From positions 1 to 11,485 of the forward strand of contig CAITDX010000070.1 of the NCBI GenBank assembly GCA_903891335.1: a stretch of 11,485 nt of DNA, given 5' to 3'. The translations under genes and the position numbers were made by a program. Position 1 is the stretch's first letter, and each line of letters starts with the position of its first letter. Below are positions 1-6,258 of the stretch, in pieces. The notes beneath the pieces are model-generated. The model had not been told where the DNA came from, searched no databases, and saw only the letters and a program-made list of their open reading frames with translations. This DNA comes from an uncultured bacterium (GTDB lineage Bacteria; Patescibacteriota; Microgenomatia; UBA1400; PJMF01).

Positions 1-123
1 ATCGCTGAGGCTTAATCCATTCAACTCATACTCTTGATTGGTGGAGAAATCAGTAATGATCAGCTCGATCCATTCACTCCCATTTTCAGGATTCGGATGC
101 ACTTCATTGATGATGATGTTCAT
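1..123 (-). CDS. Lamin-tail-domain (LTD) protein, 5' end only (runs off left edge)
   Basis: On the minus strand an open frame starts with ATG at 123 and stays open for 41 codons to the window edge. The peptide begins MNIIINEVHPNPENGSEWIE and continues to an ELNGLSLSD segment. This matches the start of the LTD fold: the 'INEV-x-PNP...EWIEL' first strand followed by 'xLxGxxLSD'. LTD modules are immunoglobulin-like beta-sandwich domains in bacterial surface or secreted proteins, often repeated or joined to other modules, and are frequent in Patescibacteria. No signal peptide is visible from this ATG; the frame extends upstream to a stop at 175-177, but without a better start codon. No clear Shine-Dalgarno sequence is seen. 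The gene is divergent from the suf operon. The full product and its other domains lie outside the window. Confidence 0.72.
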   Translation of the reverse strand, partial: MNIIINEVHPNPENGSEWIELIITDFSTNQEYELNGLSLSD

Positions 124-192
124 GAATGCAAGTATGTCAAAGTGAGGTAGCAACAAATGCTTATTTTGTTTTACTCATCAACCATTTTTATC

Positions 193-221
193 TTGAAATT
201 TCAGCACATATCGATTATGAT
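193..221 (+). promoter_or_regulatory. Predicted sigma70-type promoter of the suf operon (leaderless start)
   Basis: A -35 box TTGAAA (193-198), a 17-nt spacer and a -10 box TATGAT (216-221) form a near-consensus promoter. Seven nucleotides after the -10 box is A228, the first base of the regulator ATG, so the transcript is predicted to be leaderless. A perfect 10-bp palindrome TGAAATTTCA (194-203) overlaps the -35 box and is a possible operator for the adjacent regulator. The promoter elements are seen; the transcription start and operator role are inferred. Confidence 0.62.
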
Positions 222-227
222 CTATAT

Positions 228-530
228 ATGGGAAAAGCTTTGTTTTGTCAGTCTTGTTTGAGTAATTTAGCAGTGCCTTCGCGCATGCATATTTTCCTTT
301 TTTTACGCACGTCTGGTCCAACGACAGTGACTGAAATAGTGCGACAAATGAGTTTGAGTCAGCCAACAGTTTCATATCACCTCAAGCAAATGGAGGAATC
401 TAGTTTGCTTAGCAAAAAAAGAGTTGGTCGATTAATCTATTATAGTGTCCAAGAAAAGTGCCCCAATAATCAGAAAGCTTGTGCTCTCAAACAAATTAAT
501 TTCAACACAACTTCATTGCAAGGAAACTAA
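228..530 (+). CDS. ArsR-family winged-helix regulator with four cysteines, probable regulator of the suf operon
   Basis: A 100-residue winged-helix DNA-binding protein. Residues about 16-75 form an ArsR-type HTH: 'VTEIVRQMSLSQPTVSYHLKQ' is the helix-turn-helix region, and 'KKRVGRLIYYSV' is the beta-hairpin wing. Cysteines lie in two pairs at the ends, C7 and C10 (CQSC) and C78 and C85. They could bind a metal ion or an Fe-S cluster. I chose ATG 228 over an upstream in-frame ATG at 126: the -10 promoter box lies upstream of 228, the extra 34 residues look unlike an HTH protein, and the region overlaps the divergent LTD gene's 5' flank. The stop is 3 nt before sufC. By position it is analogous to SufR or IscR, the Fe-S-responsive regulators of suf/isc operons, but those belong to different HTH subfamilies. 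The sensing role is inference; ArsR-type DNA binding is well supported. Confidence 0.82.
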   Translation: MGKALFCQSCLSNLAVPSRMHIFLFLRTSGPTTVTEIVRQMSLSQPTVSYHLKQMEESSLLSKKRVGRLIYYSVQEKCPNNQKACALKQINFNTTSLQGN

Positions 531-533
531 GAT

Positions 534-1259
534 ATGCTTACACTTAAAAATCTCAGCGTGCGTTTACATAAAAAAAATATTTTGAATAAAATTGATATAC
601 GCATCCCTGATGGCGAAACACATGTGTTAATGGGCCAAAATGGCGCAGGCAAAAGCACTCTTGCTCAGAGCATTATGGGCAATCCTAATTATCAGGTGAC
701 TGGAGAAATACTTTTTGCGGATCAAAATTTATTAGACCTTGATCCCCAGCAACGAGCAGCGCTGGGAGTGTTTTTGTCTTTCCAGCAGATTTTGGAAATT
801 CCAGGAGTCAAGATTTATGATTACCTCAAGTTACTGTACAAAAAAAGTCACGAACAAAAATTAACACCTCTCAAATTCAAAGCCTTTTTACGAGAAAAAA
901 TGGCACTACTTGCTTTTGATGAAAGCTTTTTAGAGCGTTCACTCAATCATGGTTTTTCAGGTGGTGAGAAGAAAAAAATGGAAGTATTGCAAATGCTAGT
1001 GATCGAGCCGAAGCTCGTTATCTTAGATGAAATTGACAGTGGCTTAGATATTGATGCGATTCAGGCAGTGGCGCGAGCGGTGAATTACCTCAAAGAAAAA
1101 CACCAAACGAGCGTCTTAATCATTACCCACTATTCAAGAATTTTACAATTCCTCACACTGGATAAAGTTCACTTGCTCAGCAAGGGGCAATTGGTGAAAA
1201 CTGGTGGCGCAGAGCTGGTTCGCCAAATTGAAGATAAGGGATTTCAGAGCGTGCTCTAA
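534..1259 (+). CDS. sufC: SufC, Fe-S cluster assembly ATPase
   Basis: A 241-residue ABC-type ATPase, the usual length of SufC. It powers conformational change in the cytoplasmic SufBCD scaffold and is not a transporter; no membrane partner is nearby. The Walker A motif GQNGAGKST is at 34-42, the Q-loop near Q84-Q85, and the SufC-like signature FSGGEKKKMEVLQM starts at 141. Walker B (LVILDE) is at 161-166, the D-loop SGLD at 169-172, and the switch histidine H199 lies in ITHYSR. The 'LSFQQILEIPGV' stretch near residue 81 and the 'EIDSGLDIDA' D-loop are typical of SufC. The start at 534 has an AAGGAA Shine-Dalgarno sequence at 520-525 with 8-nt spacing. The stop codon overlaps the Shine-Dalgarno sequence of sufB, which suggests translational coupling. 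Confidence 0.97.
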   Translation: MLTLKNLSVRLHKKNILNKIDIRIPDGETHVLMGQNGAGKSTLAQSIMGNPNYQVTGEILFADQNLLDLDPQQRAALGVFLSFQQILEIPGVKIYDYLKLLYKKSHEQKLTPLKFKAFLREKMALLAFDESFLERSLNHGFSGGEKKKMEVLQMLVIEPKLVILDEIDSGLDIDAIQAVARAVNYLKEKHQTSVLIITHYSRILQFLTLDKVHLLSKGQLVKTGGAELVRQIEDKGFQSVL

Positions 1260-1271
1260 GGATTGAGAACT

Positions 1272-2681
1272 ATGGCCAAAGCGACGATTAAACAGCTCAA
1301 CGATGCCTATGCTAGTAAGTTTGGTTTTGCTATGCCTGAGAAATCGGTGGTCAGTTTTGATTTTGGTTTATCAAGTGAGATTATTGCAGCCATTTCTGAT
1401 CATAAACAGGAACCTGAGTGGATGCGCACATTTCGTCAGCGCTCTCTACAGACCTTTGTCAAAATGCCTTTACCAAAATGGGGTCCAAGTTTAGCGGAAA
1501 TTGATTTTGAACAAATTCGTTACTACATCAAAGATACAGAGGTAGAGCAACGCAGCTGGGATGAGGTGCCTACTGAGATTAAGCAAACCTTTGATCGCTT
1601 GGGAGTTCCACAGGCTGAGCGCGAGTTTTTGGCTGGAGTCAAAGCCCAATACAATAGCGAAGTGGCTTACTCGTCGCTGCAAAAAGAGCTTGATGAGCAA
1701 GGAGTAATTTTTTGTTCAATGGAAGAGGCGCTGCAAAAACATGCTGATTTATTTCAAGAATATTTTGGTAAACTCGTGCCGGCTTCGGATAATAAATTTG
1801 CCGCTCTTAATTCTGCAGCTTGGTCAGGTGGATCCTTTGTCTATATTCCCAAAAATACCCACGTCAAACGACCCTTACAGAGTTATTTCCGGATTAACGC
1901 AGCACGAATGGGTCAATTTGAGCGCACCTTGATTATTGCTGATGAAGGCAGTAGCGCTCACTACGTCGAGGGCTGTACGGCTCCGGTATATAGCGAATAC
2001 TCGTTGCATGCAGCAGTGGTTGAGGTATTTGTGAAGCGTAATGCTCGTTTTCGCTATACGACAATTCAGAATTGGTCGGGTAATATTTATAATTTAGTGA
2101 CTAAGCGCGCACAGGTTTTGGCCGATGGCGTCATGGAATGGGTAGACGGTAATCTCGGAGCTAAAACTACCATGAAATACCCAAGTTGCTATTTGGCAGA
2201 AGAAGGTGCTTATGGAGAAATGCTCTCAGTTGCCTATGCCAAAAATCAGCAAATTCAAGATACTGGCGCCAAAATGATTCATCTCGCACCCAACACTGCT
2301 TCAAAAATTGTGGCAAAGTCAGTGAGCGTAGCAGGAGGACAAAGTAATTATCGTGGCTTAGTGCATGTCACCAAGGCTGCGACGAATAGCAAAAGCAAGG
2401 TTGAGTGTGATGCGCTGATTTTAGATGGACAATCTGGTACCAGCACCTATCCTGACATGCGGATTTTAGGTGAAAATGCCATTGTCGAACATGAGGCATC
2501 TGTGAGTGAAATCGAGGAAGATAAGTTGTTTTACTTGATGAGTCGAGGTTTGGACAAAACTGAAGCCATGACCTTACTAGTGGCTGGTTTTATCGAGCCA
2601 ATTGTTAAGGAATTGCCACTTGAGTATGCAGTTGAGCTCAATCGTCTCATTGAACTCGAAATGGAAGGGAGTGTGGGTTAA
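1272..2681 (+). CDS. sufB: SufB, Fe-S cluster scaffold subunit
   Basis: A 469-residue SufB of normal length, the scaffold component of SufBCD on which sulfide and iron are assembled. The start is ATG 1272, not the in-frame TTG at 1263, because the AAGGA at 1258-1262 gives a 9-nt spacing to the ATG. The beta-helix core contains VEGCTAP with C235, which aligns by motif with the SufB cysteine thought to accept sulfur. A second cysteine, C379, lies in VECDALI. The C-terminal IVEHEAS carries H407 and E408, at the place of the cluster-ligand region. The C-terminal helical domain begins at 'DKLFYLMSRGL'. Residue roles are assigned by motif resemblance to the E. coli protein rather than by alignment. 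It follows sufC with 12 nt between stop and start; sufD starts 1 nt after its stop. Confidence 0.96.
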   Translation: MAKATIKQLNDAYASKFGFAMPEKSVVSFDFGLSSEIIAAISDHKQEPEWMRTFRQRSLQTFVKMPLPKWGPSLAEIDFEQIRYYIKDTEVEQRSWDEVPTEIKQTFDRLGVPQAEREFLAGVKAQYNSEVAYSSLQKELDEQGVIFCSMEEALQKHADLFQEYFGKLVPASDNKFAALNSAAWSGGSFVYIPKNTHVKRPLQSYFRINAARMGQFERTLIIADEGSSAHYVEGCTAPVYSEYSLHAAVVEVFVKRNARFRYTTIQNWSGNIYNLVTKRAQVLADGVMEWVDGNLGAKTTMKYPSCYLAEEGAYGEMLSVAYAKNQQIQDTGAKMIHLAPNTASKIVAKSVSVAGGQSNYRGLVHVTKAATNSKSKVECDALILDGQSGTSTYPDMRILGENAIVEHEASVSEIEEDKLFYLMSRGLDKTEAMTLLVAGFIEPIVKELPLEYAVELNRLIELEMEGSVG

Positions 2682-2682
2682 T

Positions 2683-3273
2683 ATGAAACTTGTTCTTCTT
2701 TCCCAACAAACTGCATTTTCTTTGACTCCAACAGAATCCACACTTTATCTAGTACTGCTTGATCAACAGGCGCGTGAAGGTCAGGTCAAAGTTGATTTGC
2801 ACTTCACCACAAGCGAAGTGGCTTGTCAGTTACTCTTTATCGGTCGTCTGGCTGCAGGTAGTGATTGGCAACTAGAAACCAATATGTATCATCAAGTTCC
2901 GAAAACCAGCTGTATGACAGATGTGTATCTGAGTCAGGCTGATCGATCAAAAGTTGATTATTTTGGGCAAATTTATATCGATCGCCAAGCCACGCACACT
3001 AAATCTTTTTTACAAGAACAAAGCTTGGTCATTGGTCGTTCAACCAGCAATCGCTCGCGACCGATTTTGGAAATTTTCAATAATAAAGTCAAAGCTTCGC
3101 ATAGCGCCAGTAGTAGCCGTCTTAATGAGAGCGATGTATTCTATTTGATGAGTCGAGGTTTACTGCGGGCTGAGGCAGAAAAATTATTAGAGCAGGCCTT
3201 TTTTGACCGAATTTTGGCTGAGAAAGTCAAAGATAAAACGGCTCGTCAATTAATTAGTGATTACCTATGTTAG
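2683..3273 (+). CDS. sufD: Miniature SufD-like subunit of the SUF scaffold
   Basis: A 196-residue protein of the SufB/SufD family, less than half the usual SufD length (about 400-450). It starts directly on a short beta-rich region, and the long N-terminal helical domain is absent. The C-terminal half is clear: 'QIYIDRQATHTKSF' followed by 'LEIFNNKVKASHSAS' with H140, at the place of the conserved SufD histidine, and then 'DVFYLMSRGLLRAEAEKLL', the helical domain that binds SufC. The cysteine usual in the 'KCSHG' motif is alanine here. I chose ATG 2683, one nt after the sufB stop, over an in-frame ATG at 2602 inside sufB. GGGAG at 2667-2671 is a distant Shine-Dalgarno sequence. No frameshift remnant of a longer protein is seen, so it looks like a naturally short form. 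It overlaps sufS by 7 nt. Confidence 0.85.
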   Translation: MKLVLLSQQTAFSLTPTESTLYLVLLDQQAREGQVKVDLHFTTSEVACQLLFIGRLAAGSDWQLETNMYHQVPKTSCMTDVYLSQADRSKVDYFGQIYIDRQATHTKSFLQEQSLVIGRSTSNRSRPILEIFNNKVKASHSASSSRLNESDVFYLMSRGLLRAEAEKLLEQAFFDRILAEKVKDKTARQLISDYLC

Positions 3274-4481
3274 AGAGCGCTTTGATCAAACTAGATTTTC
3301 CATTGTTTAGCTCTCATCCTGATTTGGTTTATTTGGATAGTGCGGCGACCTCACAAAAACCACAAGTAGTCCTGAATGCTTTGCTTGATTTTTATACCCA
3401 TAGTAATGCCAATGTCCATCGAGGGATTTATGAGCTAAGTGAGGTTGCGAGTGGTTTGTATGAGCAAGCTCGAGCTAGAGTGGCGCGGTTTCTGGGTGCT
3501 ACTTCGGCACAAGAAATTGTGTTTACCAGTGGCACCACTGCTGCTTTGAACTTGGTGGCATATAGTTATGGTTCGCAGGTTCTTCACGAGGGAGATGAAA
3601 TTCTAGTAGCTGATTTTGAGCACCACAGTAGCCTTTTGCCTTGGCAGAGGGTGGCAGCACAAACCGGAGCAGTTTTGCGCATGGTGACAAGTGATGATAA
3701 TGGTCAAATCGCTTTGGATGTTTGGAAAAACTCTATCACGGCTGCAACCAAAGTGGTGGTGGTGGCACATGCTTCTAATGTTTTGGGGACGATTACTGAT
3801 ATCCGTTCACTTGCTGACTTAGTGCATCGGGTGGGGGCAGTTTTGGTTGTCGATGGAGCTCAAGCCGCTCCTCATTTGGCAGTCGATGTGCATACGCTTG
3901 ATTGTGATTTCTATGCAATGAGCGCTCATAAAATGTTGGGTCCAATGGGGGTGGGGGCTTTGTATACTAAGTCAGCTTTGCTTGAGAAAATGGTGCCTTA
4001 TCAGGTTGGTGGCGGCATGATTGAAGAAGTGACGGCTACTACCGCAACCTTTGCTACAGGGCCAGCTAAATTTGAAGCGGGTACGCCACCGGTAGCCGAA
4101 GCGATTGCTTGGGTAGCAGCCTTGGATTATTTAGAAGCAGTTGGTTTGGAGGCAATTCGTCAACACGAAGTTGCTTTGAGTGAGTTTTTGCTCGCTGAAT
4201 TACAGACGATCAAAGGATTACGAATTCTTGGGCCTAAACAAGCCTCACAACGAACCGGTCTGGTGAGCGTTGCTGTAGAAGGTGTGCACGCCCATGATTT
4301 GGCAGACTATCTCTCCAGAGAGCAGATTGCCGTGCGAGCAGGTTTTCATTGTGCGATGCCACTGCATCATAATCAACACTGTGGAGCAACATTGCGGGCT
4401 TCGTATTATCTTTACAATGACAAACAAGATTTAGTTCGCTTTATCGACCAATTACACAAGGCAATTAATTACTATGGATAA
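3267..4481 (+). CDS. sufS: SufS, group II cysteine desulfurase
   Basis: A 404-residue PLP enzyme, full length for SufS, that takes sulfur from cysteine as an enzyme persulfide and yields alanine. The N-terminus has 'LVYLDSAATSQKP'. The PLP-binding lysine is K222 in SAHKMLGPMGVGALY. The persulfide cysteine is C362 in RAGFHCAMPL, the group II motif that separates SufS from IscS/NifS. The PLP pocket also shows 'FEHHSSLLPW' and 'VDGAQAAPH'. It overlaps sufD by 7 nt and sufU by 8 nt. The sulfur acceptor is most likely the SufU encoded next. The Shine-Dalgarno sequence is weak, so translation is probably coupled to sufD. Confidence 0.96.
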   Translation: MLESALIKLDFPLFSSHPDLVYLDSAATSQKPQVVLNALLDFYTHSNANVHRGIYELSEVASGLYEQARARVARFLGATSAQEIVFTSGTTAALNLVAYSYGSQVLHEGDEILVADFEHHSSLLPWQRVAAQTGAVLRMVTSDDNGQIALDVWKNSITAATKVVVVAHASNVLGTITDIRSLADLVHRVGAVLVVDGAQAAPHLAVDVHTLDCDFYAMSAHKMLGPMGVGALYTKSALLEKMVPYQVGGGMIEEVTATTATFATGPAKFEAGTPPVAEAIAWVAALDYLEAVGLEAIRQHEVALSEFLLAELQTIKGLRILGPKQASQRTGLVSVAVEGVHAHDLADYLSREQIAVRAGFHCAMPLHHNQHCGATLRASYYLYNDKQDLVRFIDQLHKAINYYG

Positions 4482-4857
4482 CATCTATTCAAGTGATTTA
4501 ATGGAGATCTACAAAGACCCAAGTTTTAAAGGGACTTTGAGTGCTGCAACCAACCGAGTTGATGGTCACAATCCCTTTTGTGGCGATCAAGTTCACTTAG
4601 ACTTGATGATTGTTGATGGGGTGATTCAAGATGCGCGCTGGCAGGGTGACATGTGCTTCGTGAGTAGTATTGGCGCAGAATTTTTATTAGAAGCGGTAAT
4701 TGGGAAGCACGTTGAGGCTGTGCAGACATTTGATCAAAGACAATTGCTCGATTTAATGGGACTTAATTTAAGTACGAGTCGGATTGCCTGTGCAACGCTA
4801 ACTCTCAAGGCTTTGCATGAAGCCCTTGATGAATATCAGAAAGCGAATAATGGATAA
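4474..4857 (+). CDS. sufU: SufU, IscU-like sulfur transfer protein (short form)
   Basis: A 127-residue IscU/SufU-fold protein. The metal/sulfur ligand set is complete: C36 and D38 in PFCGDQ, C61 in GDMCFVSS and C106 in RIACATL. In Firmicutes, SufU is a zinc protein that accepts the persulfide from SufS; pairing with the adjacent sufS supports that role over a cluster scaffold. The segment between the second and third cysteines is short: the roughly 18-21-residue insertion that separates SufU from IscU is missing or much reduced, and no HSCB/HscA-binding LPPVK motif is seen. The protein could therefore be an intermediate type. It starts within the sufS stop region (ATGGATAA overlap) and ends with the same eight-base overlap into the next gene. 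Confidence 0.92.
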   Translation: MDNIYSSDLMEIYKDPSFKGTLSAATNRVDGHNPFCGDQVHLDLMIVDGVIQDARWQGDMCFVSSIGAEFLLEAVIGKHVEAVQTFDQRQLLDLMGLNLSTSRIACATLTLKALHEALDEYQKANNG

Positions 4858-5113
4858 AAAACTCCAAATTGATAAAAACACTGCTATCGAAGATTTGATT
4901 GAAGAAAATCCAGAGATGAATGATGTGTTGTATGAATACGGTTTGTATTGTGGAAATTGTTTCGCTGCCGGCTGGGATACGCTTGAAGAAGGTGCTAAAA
5001 TGCACGGTTTGGAAGATGACGAAATTGAAGAGTTGATTGGTGAGCTACAGCGTAAGGCTGATGAAGCCAAAAATACCGCAGTGGTAGAAAAAATAGAAGT
5101 AAAACAAGAATAA
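4850..5113 (+). CDS. Small CxxC protein of the DUF1858 / hybrid-cluster-protein-associated redox disulfide type
   Basis: An 87-residue protein. Residues about 6-65 match the DUF1858-type domain: an 'IEDLIEENPEMNDVLYEYG' helix, the CGNC motif (C34, C37), then 'WDTLEEGAKMHGL' and a final acidic helix. The last 20 residues are charged and low in complexity. The family is predicted to carry a redox-active or metal-binding CxxC pair; its biochemical role is poorly known. I chose ATG 4850 over an in-frame ATG at 4817 because it gives the same 8-nt overlap (ATGGATAA) with sufU that sufU has with sufS. It lies between SufU and a second cysteine desulfurase in a tightly coupled operon, so a job in sulfur or electron transfer is a reasonable inference. 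No function is proven. Confidence 0.85.
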   Translation: MDKKLQIDKNTAIEDLIEENPEMNDVLYEYGLYCGNCFAAGWDTLEEGAKMHGLEDDEIEELIGELQRKADEAKNTAVVEKIEVKQE

Positions 5114-5118
5114 AATTC

Positions 5119-6258
5119 ATGCAACAAGTATATTTAGATAATGCTGCTACTACTCGTTTGAAACAGGAAGTGTTGGAGGCGATGTTGCCGTATTTACAAG
5201 AATCATATGGTAATGCTTCCTCACTCTATCAACTTGGTCAACAGAGCAAACGAGCAATTGAAAATGCTCGCGAAAGCATTGCTCGATTACTGCAAGTGCA
5301 GCCAAAAGAAATCTACTTTACCGCCTCAGGCACGGAAGCTGATAACTGGGCCCTGAAGGGTTTGGCAATGGCACATCAGCATCGCGGTAAACACTTGATT
5401 ATTTCCAGTATTGAGCATCACGCCATTCTTCATAGTGCGCACTTTTTAGAACGACAAGGCTTTGAAGTGACATATTTGCCCGTAGATGAGTTTGGTGTTG
5501 TGCAGCCAGCAGTTTTAACAGCGGCAATGCGGCCAGATACGATTCTCGTTTCAATTATGTGGGCTAATAATGAAATTGGTACGATTCAACCAATTGCAGA
5601 GCTGGCGCGCATTGCTCATGACCATGGAGTATTCTTTCATACTGACGCAGTGCAAGCGGTTGGCAGTCTAGAAATTGATTTGTCGGTGGTGAATGTCGAC
5701 GCGCTGTCTTTCTCTGCTCATAAATTTCATGGACCAAAAGGTGTTGGAGCTTTGTTTTTGCGAAATAGTGTCAAAATTGAACCGTTCCTGCATGGAGGTT
5801 CACAAGAGCGGGATTTGCGCGCTGGCACAGAAAATGTGGTGGGTATCGTAGGGATGGCCAAGGCTTTGGAATTGGCACTTGCTGATTTACCAAAAAAAAC
5901 TGCTTATACTCAGACGCTTCGTGATCAGCTCATTACTGAGATAAGGGCGATTGATTCTAAGATTAAACTCAATGGTCATCCAACTCAACGTTTGCCAGGT
6001 AATACTAACTTTTCTTTTCCAAGTATGGCAGGAGATGTCTTACTAATGAGTTTGGATATGCAGGGAATTGCAGCTTCAAGTGGCTCGGCCTGCAGTGCGC
6101 TTTCAGTCGAGCCTTCTCATGTGTTGCTCGCTTGTGGCATCTCTAAAGAGCTGGCTAAATCAGCGCTACGTTTCAGTTTGAGCGATGATACTACCCAAGC
6201 AGATATCGATCGTTTGTTGGTAGTCATGCGGCAGTTATTACAGAAAGTTAGTCAATGA
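5119..6258 (+). CDS. iscS: IscS/NifS-type (group I) cysteine desulfurase
   Basis: A 379-residue PLP enzyme of the group I desulfurases. It starts with 'VYLDNAATTRLKQEV'. The PLP lysine is K202 in SFSAHKFHGPKGVGALF. The persulfide cysteine is C325 in SSGSACSALSVEPSHVL, the long-loop motif of IscS/NifS. Other pocket motifs are 'FTASGTEADNWALKG', 'SSIEHHAIL' and 'THTDAVQAVG'-like FHTDAVQAVG. It is a little shorter than E. coli IscS (404). It is the second desulfurase in this operon; its 4-nt ATGA overlap with mnmA suggests that it supplies sulfur for tRNA thiolation. The TGA stop is genuine: reading through it would add an unrelated out-of-frame tail within mnmA. It begins 5 nt after the preceding stop and has only a weak Shine-Dalgarno sequence. 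Confidence 0.94.
   Translation: MQQVYLDNAATTRLKQEVLEAMLPYLQESYGNASSLYQLGQQSKRAIENARESIARLLQVQPKEIYFTASGTEADNWALKGLAMAHQHRGKHLIISSIEHHAILHSAHFLERQGFEVTYLPVDEFGVVQPAVLTAAMRPDTILVSIMWANNEIGTIQPIAELARIAHDHGVFFHTDAVQAVGSLEIDLSVVNVDALSFSAHKFHGPKGVGALFLRNSVKIEPFLHGGSQERDLRAGTENVVGIVGMAKALELALADLPKKTAYTQTLRDQLITEIRAIDSKIKLNGHPTQRLPGNTNFSFPSMAGDVLLMSLDMQGIAASSGSACSALSVEPSHVLLACGISKELAKSALRFSLSDDTTQADIDRLLVVMRQLLQKVSQ

Noticed and set aside
126..227. 34-residue N-terminal extension of the ArsR-type regulator from ATG 126
   Set aside because: The predicted -10 box lies at 216-221, downstream of this ATG, and the extra residues are hydrophobic and unlike an HTH family N-terminus.
2602..2682. Longer sufD start inside sufB
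   Set aside because: It would add 27 residues read out of frame from sufB coding sequence; ATG 2683 follows the sufB stop directly and begins a beta strand.
6255..6258. TGA recoded as glycine
   Set aside because: TGA ends iscS at its expected C-terminus, and reading through gives an unrelated tail; the argG TGA is also at the expected end and backed by TAA.
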